A DNA stretch of 64,000 nucleotides from Salinispora fenicalii (GTDB lineage: Bacteria; Actinomycetota; Actinomycetes; Mycobacteriales; Micromonosporaceae), in NCBI RefSeq assembly GCF_000514815.1, contig NZ_AZWQ01000010.1:154660-218659 (forward strand). The letters are read 5' to 3'. Position numbers and translations under genes: made by a program. Each line of letters begins with the position of its first letter. Position 1 is the first letter of the stretch. The notes beneath the pieces were generated by a model, which had not been told where the DNA came from, did no database searches, and was given only the letters and a program-made list of their open reading frames with translations. This document shows positions 44,811-52,972 of the stretch, in pieces.

Positions 44811-46559
44811 GTGAACGGGGGTGCGGTGGAGAGGGAAGCTGGGTCGGTCACGGTCGGAGAACTGTTGCTCGGTCGCCTCCACGACCTAGGGGTGCGTCAT
44901 GTGTTCGGAGTGCCTGGCGATTATGCGATGGACTTCACAGATCAGGTCATGGCCTTCGACGGTATTGACTGGGTTGGTAGTTCTAACGAACTCAACGCCG
45001 GCTACGGTGCGGACGGCTACGCGCGGGCTTCCGGGGTAGGGGCAGTCATCACCCAGTTTGGTCCGGGTGAATTATCGGTCATCAATGCTCTGGCTGGTGC
45101 GATGGCCGAGTCGGTGCCTATCGTATCAATCGTGGGCGGCCCCTCGCTGGAGATCATGCGGCGGCGCACCTTGATTCACCACTCACTTGTGGATGGCGAC
45201 TCCGACCATTGGGCGCGGATGGCGTGCGAGGTGACGGTTGCCCAAACCTCGTTGACCCCGGAATGCGCGCTGAGGGAGATCGACCGGGTGCTGGCCGAGT
45301 GCTGGTTGCAGCAGCGGCCCGTGTACATCCGGATTCCCGGTGATGTGGCGCTAACTCCCGTCGAACGGCCGGTGCGATGCTTTGCCCGTCCGGATCCGGT
45401 GACGAATTCCGGGCAGCTGGACGCCTTCGCCGCTGCTGCGCAACGCCGACTCGCGGACGCGGAGCGGCCGGTGCTGCTGGTGGGAAGCATGCCGATCCGT
45501 CTGGGCCTCGGGCCCGCGGTCGCCGCGTTCGCGAGCGAGTACAACTGGCCTGTTGCCGCCCAAGCGCTGGGTCGGGGCTTGTTCGACGAGTCTGATGCTC
45601 GTTTTGTAGGAGTCTATAATGGACTGGAGAGTCCGGACTCGGTCCGGAAAGTGGTCGAAGGTGCCGACGTTCTGATCTGCTTGGGTGCCGTGTTCTTTGA
45701 CTGGAGCGGTTTGTTCACCGCAGACCTGGATCCGGATCGGATCATTAACCTGGGGCGGGATGCTGTATCGGTGGCTGGCACCCGGTTCGGCCCGATCTCC
45801 ATGGCTGCGGCACTGGGGCGACTACACGAAATGGCTTCCAGTCGAACCAGCGACTGGCCGAGTGCTGCAACCTTGTTGCACAGATCCTCCGAACTGGATC
45901 GGGTGAGCGGCGAGTCAATCAGTCACAAACGACTCTGGCCGGCAGTTCAGGAGGTGCTGCGTCCGGGGGACATTTTGGTCGGGGAGGTTGGGACGGCGTT
46001 CTTCGGTGCCGCCATGATGCGGCTACCGGTTGGAGTGTCCGTTTTGACCGCACCGGTATGGAGCTCGGCCGGTTTCGTTATTCCGGCGGCTTTCGGCGCC
46101 GGGGTTGCGGTGCCGGAGCGGCGGGTGGTGGCGATTACTGGTGATGGGGGCCTGCAAATTTCCCCGCAGGAAATCAGTCGGATGTTCACTTACGGTCAAC
46201 ATCCGATCATTTTTGTGATCAATAATCGTGGCTACACGACCGAGCGGGCGCTCGAAAAAGCGGTTGGGGAAGAAGTTCAGGCTTACGCGGAGATACCGGA
46301 TTGGCGATACAGCGCGCTGCCGGCGGTGTTTGCTGCGGAGGGAGCCTTCGTGGCGCACACCGCCCGCACCGAGGCGGATCTAGCTGAGATCTTGGATAGT
46401 GTCGACGAGCGTCCGGACCGGTTGACCCTCATCGAGGTGATCGTTGACCCGACGGACCTGCCGGAAGGGATGCCGCAGTGGAGCCGGGAGGCCTCCGCCG
46501 CCATCTATCATGCACAGTTCCATGCTCCGGCTCGCCTGCCCTGGGGTGGACTCAGCTAG
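44811..46559 (+). CDS. thiamine-diphosphate 2-oxoacid decarboxylase (indolepyruvate/pyruvate decarboxylase family), with a TTA codon
   Basis: 582 aa, typical decarboxylase length. Active-site counterparts are visible: Asp37 (GVPGDYAMDF), Glu60 (SSNELNAGYGADGYAR), His123-His124 (TLIHHSLVDGD), and the ThDP motif GDGGLQISPQEISRMF..VINNRGYTTER. It should decarboxylate a 2-oxoacid such as indolepyruvate, phenylpyruvate or pyruvate to the aldehyde; the substrate is not predictable here. Base use is less GC-rich than in its neighbours (GTT, AAT, TTT, ATT codons are common), suggesting transfer. Leu88 is TTA (45072-45074). The start could instead be GTG 44826. No partner dehydrogenase or biosynthetic gene is adjacent. 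Confidence 0.9.
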   Translation: MNGGAVEREAGSVTVGELLLGRLHDLGVRHVFGVPGDYAMDFTDQVMAFDGIDWVGSSNELNAGYGADGYARASGVGAVITQFGPGELSVINALAGAMAESVPIVSIVGGPSLEIMRRRTLIHHSLVDGDSDHWARMACEVTVAQTSLTPECALREIDRVLAECWLQQRPVYIRIPGDVALTPVERPVRCFARPDPVTNSGQLDAFAAAAQRRLADAERPVLLVGSMPIRLGLGPAVAAFASEYNWPVAAQALGRGLFDESDARFVGVYNGLESPDSVRKVVEGADVLICLGAVFFDWSGLFTADLDPDRIINLGRDAVSVAGTRFGPISMAAALGRLHEMASSRTSDWPSAATLLHRSSELDRVSGESISHKRLWPAVQEVLRPGDILVGEVGTAFFGAAMMRLPVGVSVLTAPVWSSAGFVIPAAFGAGVAVPERRVVAITGDGGLQISPQEISRMFTYGQHPIIFVINNRGYTTERALEKAVGEEVQAYAEIPDWRYSALPAVFAAEGAFVAHTARTEADLAEILDSVDERPDRLTLIEVIVDPTDLPEGMPQWSREASAAIYHAQFHAPARLPWGGLS

Positions 46560-46619
46560 TAGCTGCTTCTTTAGCCAGCTGGGCTCAGCTTGTCATATCC
46601 ACCGGGCAGGTTCTGCAAG

Positions 46620-46638
46620 CGGCGGAGCCCCTCCGCCG
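46620..46638 (+). terminator. probable terminator after the decarboxylase
   Basis: CGGCGGAG (46620-46627) and CTCCGCCG (46631-46638) form an 8-bp stem with a 3-nt loop, about 60 nt after the stop codon. The rest of 46560-46750 shows no gene that I can support. Confidence 0.5.
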
Positions 46639-46753
46639 TCGAGGCAACGCGGGACGGACTCCCTTCGGGCCTGGCTACGCGCAAGGTGCTGGCGGTCGCG
46701 TCTGTGCGCCGGGCCTCGCGGTGCCAGCCCTGGGGTCCAGTCGGACACGCGGG

Positions 46754-46793
46754 TTGACGCTATTGTGCATTGAATACTACTGTTCATTGTATG
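46754..46793 (+). promoter_or_regulatory. leaderless padR promoter with paired direct repeats
   Basis: TTGACG (46754-46759), 18 nt, TACTGT (46778-46783), 7 nt, then ATG 46791. TGTGCATTGAAT (46764-46775) in the spacer and TGTTCATTGTAT (46781-46792) over the transcription start match at 10 of 12 positions with a 17-nt period, suiting autorepression by PadR. Confidence 0.65.
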
Positions 46794-47123
46794 GACACCA
46801 CACAGCTCTTGAAGGGCGTGCTGGACCTGGCTGTTCTAGCGGTGCTCCGGGAAGAGGACGGCTACGGCTACGACATCCTGCGGCGGCTGCGCGACGCCGG
46901 CCTGGCGGAGGTGGGCGACGCCTCCGTCTACGGCACGTTGCGCCGCCTCTTCGCGGCCGGCCTACTCACCACGTACGTGGTGCCCAGCGAATCCGGTCCG
47001 CACCGCAAGTACTACTCGCTAAACGCCGCCGGCCGCGATCAGTTCGCCCGCTCCGGCCAGCTCTGGCGCTCGTTCGCCACCACCATGGACACGCTGCTCG
47101 ACGATCGGGGGAGGGCGGCATGA
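46791..47123 (+). CDS. PadR-family transcriptional regulator
   Basis: 110 aa. A winged helix matches PadR (LKGVLDLAVLAVLREEDGYGYDILRRLRDAGL..GDASVYGTLRRLFAAGLLTTY..GPHRKYYSLNAAGRDQF). Short PadR proteins of this type usually repress their own promoter and a membrane partner. Its stop overlaps the start of the HAAS-domain gene by 4 nt, so the two are translationally coupled. The start is fixed by a well-formed promoter 7 nt upstream. Confidence 0.93.
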   Translation: MDTTQLLKGVLDLAVLAVLREEDGYGYDILRRLRDAGLAEVGDASVYGTLRRLFAAGLLTTYVVPSESGPHRKYYSLNAAGRDQFARSGQLWRSFATTMDTLLDDRGRAA

Positions 47124-48157
47124 CCGTCACTGAGCAGGAGATAGTCGACTACGTCGCCCGGGTTCGAGGCGCCCTGGGTGACCTGCCGCCGGCGATCCGC
47201 GACGAGCTGACCGAAGACCTGCCGGAGCATTTCGCGGTGGTGGCCGTCGAGTCCGGTGGGACGCTGGTGGAGCGGCTCGGCGAGCCGGAGGCGTACGCCG
47301 TTGAGCTGCGGATCGCCGCCGGGGTCGGTGCCGGTCGCCGTCCGGTGACCGAAGAGCTGGCCGCCTTCGTCAGCCGGGTCCATGCCCGGCTGAACACGCT
47401 CGACCGGCAGCTCGGCCGATCCCTCGGGTATCCCACGGTGCGGGCCTTCCTGCACCTGCTCACCCCGGGCTGGTGGGTTCTGCGCGGCTACCTCGCGACG
47501 ATGCTGCTGGCCGTGCTCACTACTGGTCTCAACGGCGGAATCGGGCTACTACCCAGGTTTGAAGGCAACCTGTTGCTTGGCCTGATGGTCCTGGCAGCCC
47601 TGGTCGTCGCCTCGGTCATGCTCGGTCGCCGGGAGGCCCGGTCGCGAACCTGGCCAGGGCGGCTGCTGGTCCTCGGCAACCTGGTGCTCGTCGGGTTCGG
47701 GCTGGCGGCGTTGGTCTACCTGGACGATCGGCGTGGTGGGGGTGACTACTACGCCCCGATCTCGGTCGACAGCCGGTACGACCATATCCGCGATGTCTTC
47801 GTCTATGACACCGAGGGGCAGCTGGTGGACTACGCGCGGCTGTTCGACCAGAACGGCGACCCGATCCGGCTCGGCTACCCGGACTGCGATGACGTGCGGG
47901 ATGTAATCAACCGGGATGAGATCGGTAGCGCCAACCCGCTGCTGCGCGGCTACCCGTACTGTCCAGAGGCGGCGCCGTTCGGGCCGCGGCCCACGACTGC
48001 CGCGTCTCCGCCGGGCCTTCCCGCTCCACCCGGCACGGTCCGACCGGATTCCGTTGCCCCGCCAACCGTGCCGGAGACCTCTCCGGCCGTGCCGCCGGCC
48101 CCGCCGGAGGCCCCGCCGACATCCGCGCCCGCGCCGAGTGTCGCGCCCACCGGGTGA
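47120..48157 (+). CDS. HAAS-domain (DUF1700-like) membrane protein, PadR partner
   Basis: 345 aa. The N-terminal helical HAAS-like domain (EQEIVDYVARVRGALGDLPPAIRDELTEDLPEHF..LGEPEAYAVELR, residues 5-75) is typical of proteins encoded after short PadR regulators. Three or four membrane helices follow at about residues 115-205 (WWVLRGYLATMLLAVLTTG; LLLGLMVLAALVVASVML; LLVLGNLVLVGFGLAALVYL), then an extracellular region ending in a long Pro-rich tail (about residues 285-345). Role unknown; a membrane stress or envelope sensing role is an inference. Confidence 0.83.
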   Translation: MTVTEQEIVDYVARVRGALGDLPPAIRDELTEDLPEHFAVVAVESGGTLVERLGEPEAYAVELRIAAGVGAGRRPVTEELAAFVSRVHARLNTLDRQLGRSLGYPTVRAFLHLLTPGWWVLRGYLATMLLAVLTTGLNGGIGLLPRFEGNLLLGLMVLAALVVASVMLGRREARSRTWPGRLLVLGNLVLVGFGLAALVYLDDRRGGGDYYAPISVDSRYDHIRDVFVYDTEGQLVDYARLFDQNGDPIRLGYPDCDDVRDVINRDEIGSANPLLRGYPYCPEAAPFGPRPTTAASPPGLPAPPGTVRPDSVAPPTVPETSPAVPPAPPEAPPTSAPAPSVAPTG

Positions 48158-48163
48158 GCGCTT

Positions 48164-48225
48164 CGGGAAGCTCCGGCCCCGGCTCGAATCGGGAAGCTCC
48201 GGCCCCGGCTCGGATGCGGAAGCTC
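48164..48225. repeat. 26-nt period intergenic repeat
   Basis: A 23-nt segment starting CGGGAAGCTCCGG at 48164 is repeated exactly at 48190, and a partial third copy (CGGAAGCTC) is at 48217-48225. It lies directly after the HAAS gene; no coding function seen. Confidence 0.85.
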
Positions 48226-48334
48226 ATATCTTCTCGCGACGAAAGTGGCCGAAGGGATGAGGCTGCAGGGCAATAGCGGCGTTGTTGATCGTCTACGGTG
48301 TCCTCCGCACTACTAGCCCCCGAAAGGAAAACTC

Positions 48335-48832
48335 GTGCCGGAGCAGGTCGTACCCCCCGCCCACCCCGACGTCCCGCAGCCGGCAGGTGCGCAGCAGCCA
48401 ACCGACGTACCCCAGGCGGATGCCCCGGTCCAGGCTCCAGAGCCAGCTCGGAAGTCCGGCCGCAAGAAGGTGCTCGGCATCGTTGGCGCGATCATCACGT
48501 TCTTGGTGGTCGCCGGCCTCAAGTTCGGCCTCGGCGCGGTGCTCGGTGGGAGTGACGAGACCGCGGAAGCCAAGGCTGGTGACTGCATCGCCGAACTACC
48601 CACGACCATCAGCGACGAGCTGGAGGAGGTCGACGGCGGCAAGGTAGTCGACTGTGCCTCCGCCGAGGCGACCTACAAGGTGGTCGGTCGAGTAGACGAT
48701 CAGACCGAGGAGCAGGCCGAGTCCGGCGAAGCGTGTGACCAGTTCTTCCAGGAGAACGAGGAGTACTTCATCTTCAGCAACATCGTGCCGGGCAAGACGG
48801 GCTATCTGCTCTGCCTGACCACCAACTCCTGA
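48335..48832 (+). CDS. LppU/SCO3897-like membrane-anchored protein
   Basis: 165 aa. A Pro/Gln-rich cytoplasmic N-terminus (residues 1-42) precedes one membrane helix (VLGIVGAIITFLVVAGLKFGL) and an extracytoplasmic domain with four Cys (AGDCIAEL, KVVDCASAEATYKVVG, GEACDQFF, TGYLLCLTT), the pattern of LppU/SCO3897 proteins. Function not established. GTG 48335 has AAAGGAAAA upstream. A strong terminator follows. Confidence 0.83.
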   Translation: MPEQVVPPAHPDVPQPAGAQQPTDVPQADAPVQAPEPARKSGRKKVLGIVGAIITFLVVAGLKFGLGAVLGGSDETAEAKAGDCIAELPTTISDELEEVDGGKVVDCASAEATYKVVGRVDDQTEEQAESGEACDQFFQENEEYFIFSNIVPGKTGYLLCLTTNS

Positions 48833-48851
48833 GCGTCGTACGGGAGTCCCC

Positions 48852-48884
48852 CGACGGCGGCGCGGTGAAGCCGCGCCGCCGTCG
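48852..48884 (+). terminator. strong intrinsic hairpin terminator
   Basis: CGACGGCGGCGCGG (48852-48865) pairs perfectly with its complement at 48871-48884 around a 5-nt loop; an outer GTACGG/CCGTAC lies just beyond. It follows the LppU-like gene. Confidence 0.75.
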
Positions 48885-49029
48885 CCGTACCTGGGTCATC
48901 GATTGGTGTTCGGGAGGTGAACGCCACTTCTCCGGCGTCTTCCCGGGGCTCGTGTGGCGTGGCAGGCTACCGGCACGTAGGACCACTGGGCGACCAGCCA
49001 ACGATGACTGACCGCTAGGAGGACGGCCG

Positions 49030-49716
49030 ATGGGCGACATGGTGACGTACCGGTGCAACGGTGGTACGGGCGGGGGGTATCTCATGGTGCCGCCCGGCGG
49101 TACGGCCAGCCCGGCGGTCATTGTGATCCAGGACTGGTGGGGCCTGGCATCGCACGTCCGAGCGGTCGTTGACCGCTTCGCTGAGGCCGGCTTCGTCGCG
49201 CTCGCCCCGGACCTGCGGCGCGGCGGGCCGGCCGACAAGCCGGACGAACCCCGGCAGCTGCTCAACAGCGGGCAGTTGGACGCCGCCGCGGCGGATATCG
49301 CCGCCGCGGCCGACTACCTCGCGGGCCGGCCGGAGGTCGCCGGCAAGATCGGTTGCGTAGGCTTCTGCGCCGGAGCCAGCCTGGCGCTCTGGTCCGTTAC
49401 CCGGACCGAGCGGATCGTGGCGACCTCGGCCTTCTACCCCCGGCTACCCGGGGAGGGAATGCGCCCGGAGTGGACGGAGTACGCGGGCAAGGCTGCCGCC
49501 ATCCACTGCTGCGAGGCCGACGGCACCTCGGCCGACCCAGGGGTGCAGTTCGTTCGTCGGGCAATCGAGACCGGTGGCGGCGCTTGCCGGACCTACGACT
49601 ACCCGGGTACCGCGCACGCCTTCTTCAACGAGGACCGGCCGGAGAACTATGACCAACGGGCCGCCGCCACGGCGTGGGCCCGCACCCTCGAACTATTCCG
49701 GGCGAAGCTTGGCTGA
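49030..49716 (+). CDS. dienelactone hydrolase family protein
   Basis: 228-aa alpha/beta hydrolase. Family features are [33 protein letters not shown], the nucleophile elbow [11 protein letters not shown] with catalytic Cys, and a C-terminal [18 protein letters not shown] with catalytic His. It hydrolyses lactone or ester rings; the natural substrate is unknown, and no catechol pathway genes are adjacent. An AGGAGG ribosome site precedes the ATG. Its end overlaps the start assigned to the UDG gene. Confidence 0.92.
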   Translation: MGDMVTYRCNGGTGGGYLMVPPGGTASPAVIVIQDWWGLASHVRAVVDRFAEAGFVALAPDLRRGGPADKPDEPRQLLNSGQLDAAAADIAAAADYLAGRPEVAGKIGCVGFCAGASLALWSVTRTERIVATSAFYPRLPGEGMRPEWTEYAGKAAAIHCCEADGTSADPGVQFVRRAIETGGGACRTYDYPGTAHAFFNEDRPENYDQRAAATAWARTLELFRAKLG

Positions 49717-50524
49717 CCACGGATCGGCGAACCCCGGCGGAACACCCGCCGGGAATCGGCGTGTGCAGCGGGTACGCCCGGACGCAGCCGGGTCACGTAC
49801 CGCTGAGCAGGTAGCCGGGGACGCGGCGGGGGCGACCAGCCTCACCGCACTCGATGCGGCGATCAGCGACTGCTTCGCCTGCCCCCGCCTCGTCGAGTGG
49901 CGGGAGGAGGTGGCCCGCACTCGACGCGCGGCCTTCCGGGAGCAGGAGTACTGGGGGCGCCCCGTGCCCGGCTTCGGCGACCCGAAGGCCCGCATCGCTC
50001 TCCTCGGCCTCGCGCCGGCCGCGCACGGTGGCAACCGGACCGGCCGGGTCTTCACCGGTGACCGCTCCGGCGATGTCCTCTTCGCCGCCCTGCACCGGGC
50101 CGGGCTGGCCAACCAGGCGACCAGCGTCGCCGCCGACGACGGGTTGACCCTGCGCCACACCCGGGTCTTCGCGGCGGTGCGCTGCGCGCCACCGGGCAAC
50201 AAGCCCACCCCGGGCGAGCGCGATACCTGCCAGCCGTGGCTGCACCGCGAGGTCGCGCTACTCCGGCCGAACCTGCGGGTCGTGGTCGCACTGGGCGCCT
50301 TCGCCTGGGCCGCGTGGTGGCCAACCCTGCACCGGGTGTACGGGACGCCCCCGCCCAGCCCGCGACCCACATTCACGCATGGGGCACACTGGTCCGGGAG
50401 CGCCGTACCGGATCTGCTCGGCTGCTACCACGTCAGCCAGCAGAACACCTTCACCGGGCGGCTGACACCAGGGATGCTGGACGACGTGTTCGCCCGGGCG
50501 AAACGACTGGCCGGGGTGGAGTAA
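49709..50524 (+). CDS. uracil-DNA glycosylase, family 5 (UDGb)
   Basis: Removes uracil and some deaminated purines from DNA. About 271 aa. Motif A is [22 protein letters not shown], where the catalytic Asp is absent as in family 5; motif B is [16 protein letters not shown]; four Cys for the [4Fe-4S] cluster are in [10 protein letters not shown] and [20 protein letters not shown] 49709, overlapping the preceding stop, is the best start; GTG 49763 or ATG 49649 are alternatives. The N-terminal 50 residues are poorly conserved in type. Confidence 0.9.
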   Translation: MADHGSANPGGTPAGNRRVQRVRPDAAGSRTAEQVAGDAAGATSLTALDAAISDCFACPRLVEWREEVARTRRAAFREQEYWGRPVPGFGDPKARIALLGLAPAAHGGNRTGRVFTGDRSGDVLFAALHRAGLANQATSVAADDGLTLRHTRVFAAVRCAPPGNKPTPGERDTCQPWLHREVALLRPNLRVVVALGAFAWAAWWPTLHRVYGTPPPSPRPTFTHGAHWSGSAVPDLLGCYHVSQQNTFTGRLTPGMLDDVFARAKRLAGVE

Positions 50525-50542
50525 GGGCTGCGGGGCATTGGG

Positions 50543-51325
50543 ATGACGGACCGGAAGCGTCGATCCGCATCCTCGGTCCCCGCCGACAGCGGTGTGCTGC
50601 GCCGGTGGTGGCCGGTCGCAGCGGTGCTGCTCCTGCTGGCCGCCGCCACCGTCGCAGCCGCGCATTCGTCGCTCGGGGCAAGCCGCATCCCGCCCGCGGC
50701 CGAACAGGTGCCGTTCGTCCCGGAGTACCCGACGGTGGAGCCGGTCGCATCGATCCCGGTAGAGCCACGCGACGCGGGTGAGTTGACCAGCCAGCAGCGC
50801 CCAGACTGGCTGCGAACCGCAGTCTTTGCGCTGCTCGGGTTGGCCGGGTTGGCCGTCGTCGGTTTCCTCGCCTGGACGCTCCTGCGCGGTGTGCTGCGCC
50901 GAATCACTCGGCGTGGGTCCGCGCGCCGGGTCCCGCGTACGGCCGAAGGCACGGCTCGGGAGGTCGTCGCCGCGCTCGACGCCGGCCTGGTTGACCTCGA
51001 CGACACCGGCACCGATCCGCGTACGGTGGTCATCGCCTGCTGGGTTCGCCTGGAGGAGGCCGCCGCCGGTGCCGGGGTGCGTCAACTGGCCGGTGACACC
51101 TCCACCGAACTGGTGGTTCGCCTCCTGCGGGGCGATCCGGCCGCCGGGGTGCCCGCGATCGCCAGCGCCGACGTGCTGGCCGATTTCGCACATGTCTACC
51201 GGGAGGCGCGCTACGCTACCCGGCCAGTGGATGAGCGTACCCGGGACCAGGCCCGGGCCGCGTTGCGCCGGCTCCGCGGGGAGCTGACCGCGCTGGCCGG
51301 CGCGAGCGGGGAGGGGCCGGCGTGA
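50543..51325 (+). CDS. DUF4129 domain membrane protein
   Basis: 260 aa. There are two membrane helices (VAAVLLLLAAATVAAAHS about 25-45; TAVFALLGLAGLAVVGFLAWTLL about 92-115) and a C-terminal cytoplasmic DUF4129 segment (RLEEAAAGAGVRQLAGDTSTELVVRLL..LADFAHVYREARYATRPVDE). DUF4129 proteins accompany MoxR ATPases and DUF58 proteins and often carry or accompany transglutaminase domains; none is present here. First gene of a five-gene run. Confidence 0.88.
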   Translation: MTDRKRRSASSVPADSGVLRRWWPVAAVLLLLAAATVAAAHSSLGASRIPPAAEQVPFVPEYPTVEPVASIPVEPRDAGELTSQQRPDWLRTAVFALLGLAGLAVVGFLAWTLLRGVLRRITRRGSARRVPRTAEGTAREVVAALDAGLVDLDDTGTDPRTVVIACWVRLEEAAAGAGVRQLAGDTSTELVVRLLRGDPAAGVPAIASADVLADFAHVYREARYATRPVDERTRDQARAALRRLRGELTALAGASGEGPA

Positions 51326-51365
51326 CCAACCGAGGGCTCCGGACCGGGTACGAGGAGGTGTCGCG

Positions 51366-51965
51366 GTGAGCGGCACCAGCATCGACGACCTACTCAGCGG
51401 CGAGGAAGAGCGGCGCCCGCAGCGGCGCCCGCACCGGGGTTCGGCTCGCGACCGACCGCTGCGGCTGTTGCTGCGTAACCTGGCTGGCGCCGGGGCCATG
51501 GTGGTTGTTCTGGTCGCCGGTCTACGCGCGGTCGGGCTCCAGGTGTCGTTGCCGGTACTGGTCGCTGGCGTACTCGCGCTTTTCGTGGTGCGTCAGGTTG
51601 TCCGGGTGCTCCGCCCACCACCTGCGTCGCCGGCCGTCCACCTGGCCCTGCCCGACCCGGCCGAGCTCCACGGGAATCGTGGCGACCAGCATGACGCGCT
51701 GCGCGTGGCGATCAACAGTTGGGAGAATCCGCTCGGCTGGGCGGCCACCCGGGCCAAGCGATTCAACGGGACCATCCTGCCCCGACTCGGCGAGTTGGCC
51801 GACGAACGGATCCGGCTGCGGCACGGGGTGACCCGCGGGTCGGATCCCGCCCGCGCCCGCGTACTGCTCGGTGATCGGCTGTCGACCTTCCTGGACCATC
51901 CGCCTCGCCGCCCGCCGTCGCCGCGCGAGCTCGCGGCGATCGTCGCCGAACTGGAGAAACTGTGA
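51366..51965 (+). CDS. membrane protein of the MoxR/DUF58 operon, unknown function
   Basis: 199 aa. A short basic N-terminus precedes two closely spaced membrane helices (residues about 38-75: LAGAGAMVVVLVAGLRAVGL; LPVLVAGVLALFVVRQVV) and a cytoplasmic C-terminal part (NSWENPLGWAATRAKRFNGTILPRLGELADERIRLRHGV..LLGDRLSTFLDHPPRRPPSPRELAAIV). GTG 51366 has GGAGG upstream. Its stop overlaps the MoxR start (GTGA). I do not recognise a family; position suggests a structural part of the same complex. Confidence 0.83.
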   Translation: MSGTSIDDLLSGEEERRPQRRPHRGSARDRPLRLLLRNLAGAGAMVVVLVAGLRAVGLQVSLPVLVAGVLALFVVRQVVRVLRPPPASPAVHLALPDPAELHGNRGDQHDALRVAINSWENPLGWAATRAKRFNGTILPRLGELADERIRLRHGVTRGSDPARARVLLGDRLSTFLDHPPRRPPSPRELAAIVAELEKL

Positions 51966-52972
51966 TGAACGACGTGGACCAGAAGCTCCCCGCCAGCCAG
52001 GTCGGCGACCTTGCCCACGCCGTGCTGGACGCGGTGGGCGAGGTTGTGGTGGGAAAGCGGGAGGCGCTGGAGCTGGTCCTCGCCGGGATTCTGGCCGGTG
52101 GGCACGTGTTGCTCGAGGACCTGCCCGGGCTGGGTAAGACGCTGACCGCCCGGTCCTTCGCCCAGGCCCTCGGGCTTGACTTCCGGCGCCTCCAGTTCAC
52201 GCCGGACCTGCTGCCCGCCGATGTCACCGGCTCCTTCCTCTACAACCAGCGCAGCGGGGACTTCGCGTTCCGCGCCGGGCCGGTCTTCACCAACCTGCTC
52301 CTCGCCGACGAGATCAACCGCACTCCGCCGAAGACCCAGTCCGCGTTGCTGGAGGCGATGCAGGAGAAACAGGTCTCGGTGGAGGGCGTCACCTACCGGC
52401 TCGATGAGCCGTTCCATGTGCTCGCAACCGCCAACCCGGTCGAGTACGAGGGCACGTACCCATTGCCCGAGGCCCAGCTGGACCGCTTTCTGCTGCGGGT
52501 CTCCTTCGGATATCCCGACCCCGGCGAGGAGTGGGAGGTGCTGCGCCGCCGGATTTCTCGCCGTCGGGAGGAGGCGGAGATCAAGCCGGTGGTGAACGCC
52601 GCGACCCTGCGCGCGATGCAGGCCGCGCTGGAGGACGTGGTGGTCGAGGACTCGATCGGTCGATACCTGGTCGCGCTCGCCGCGGCTACCCGGGAGCACC
52701 CCTCGGTGCTGGTCGGTGCCTCCCCGCGTGGCTCGCTGGCGCTGCTGCTGCTGGCCCGGGTGCGGGCCGTGATGGCCGGGCGGGATTACGTGGTGCCGGA
52801 GGATGTCAAGGAGGTGGCGACCCCGGCGCTGGCACACCGGATCACGCTCCGTCCGGAGCTGTGGCTACGGCGGGTCGCTCCGGCTGCCATCGTTGACGAG
52901 GTGCTGGCGGCCACCCCGGCTCCGGCCAGCGGCGCGCTGCCCAGCTACGCCACCGGCCTGCCCGTCCGCTGA
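51962..52972 (+). CDS. MoxR-family AAA+ ATPase
   Basis: 336 aa. Walker A EDLPGLGKTLTARSFA (about residue 55), Walker B LLLADEINRTPPKTQSALLEAMQEKQVS, sensor 1 ATANPVEYEGTYPLPEAQLDRF and sensor 2 GASPRGSLALLLLARVRA are all present. MoxR ATPases act as chaperones or maturation factors, usually with an adjacent DUF58/VWA protein, as here. It overlaps both neighbours (4 nt and 1 nt), indicating tight translational coupling. Confidence 0.96.
   Translation: MMNDVDQKLPASQVGDLAHAVLDAVGEVVVGKREALELVLAGILAGGHVLLEDLPGLGKTLTARSFAQALGLDFRRLQFTPDLLPADVTGSFLYNQRSGDFAFRAGPVFTNLLLADEINRTPPKTQSALLEAMQEKQVSVEGVTYRLDEPFHVLATANPVEYEGTYPLPEAQLDRFLLRVSFGYPDPGEEWEVLRRRISRRREEAEIKPVVNAATLRAMQAALEDVVVEDSIGRYLVALAAATREHPSVLVGASPRGSLALLLLARVRAVMAGRDYVVPEDVKEVATPALAHRITLRPELWLRRVAPAAIVDEVLAATPAPASGALPSYATGLPVR

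Noticed and set aside
46478..47119. Open frame upstream of and in frame with the HAAS gene
   Set aside because: It crosses the decarboxylase end and the padR gene, and the HAAS protein clearly starts at ATG 47120 with a 4-nt overlap.
44811..48832. Biosynthetic gene cluster around the decarboxylase
   Set aside because: No PKS, NRPS, terpene or RiPP gene is adjacent; flanking genes are ppx and regulatory/envelope genes.
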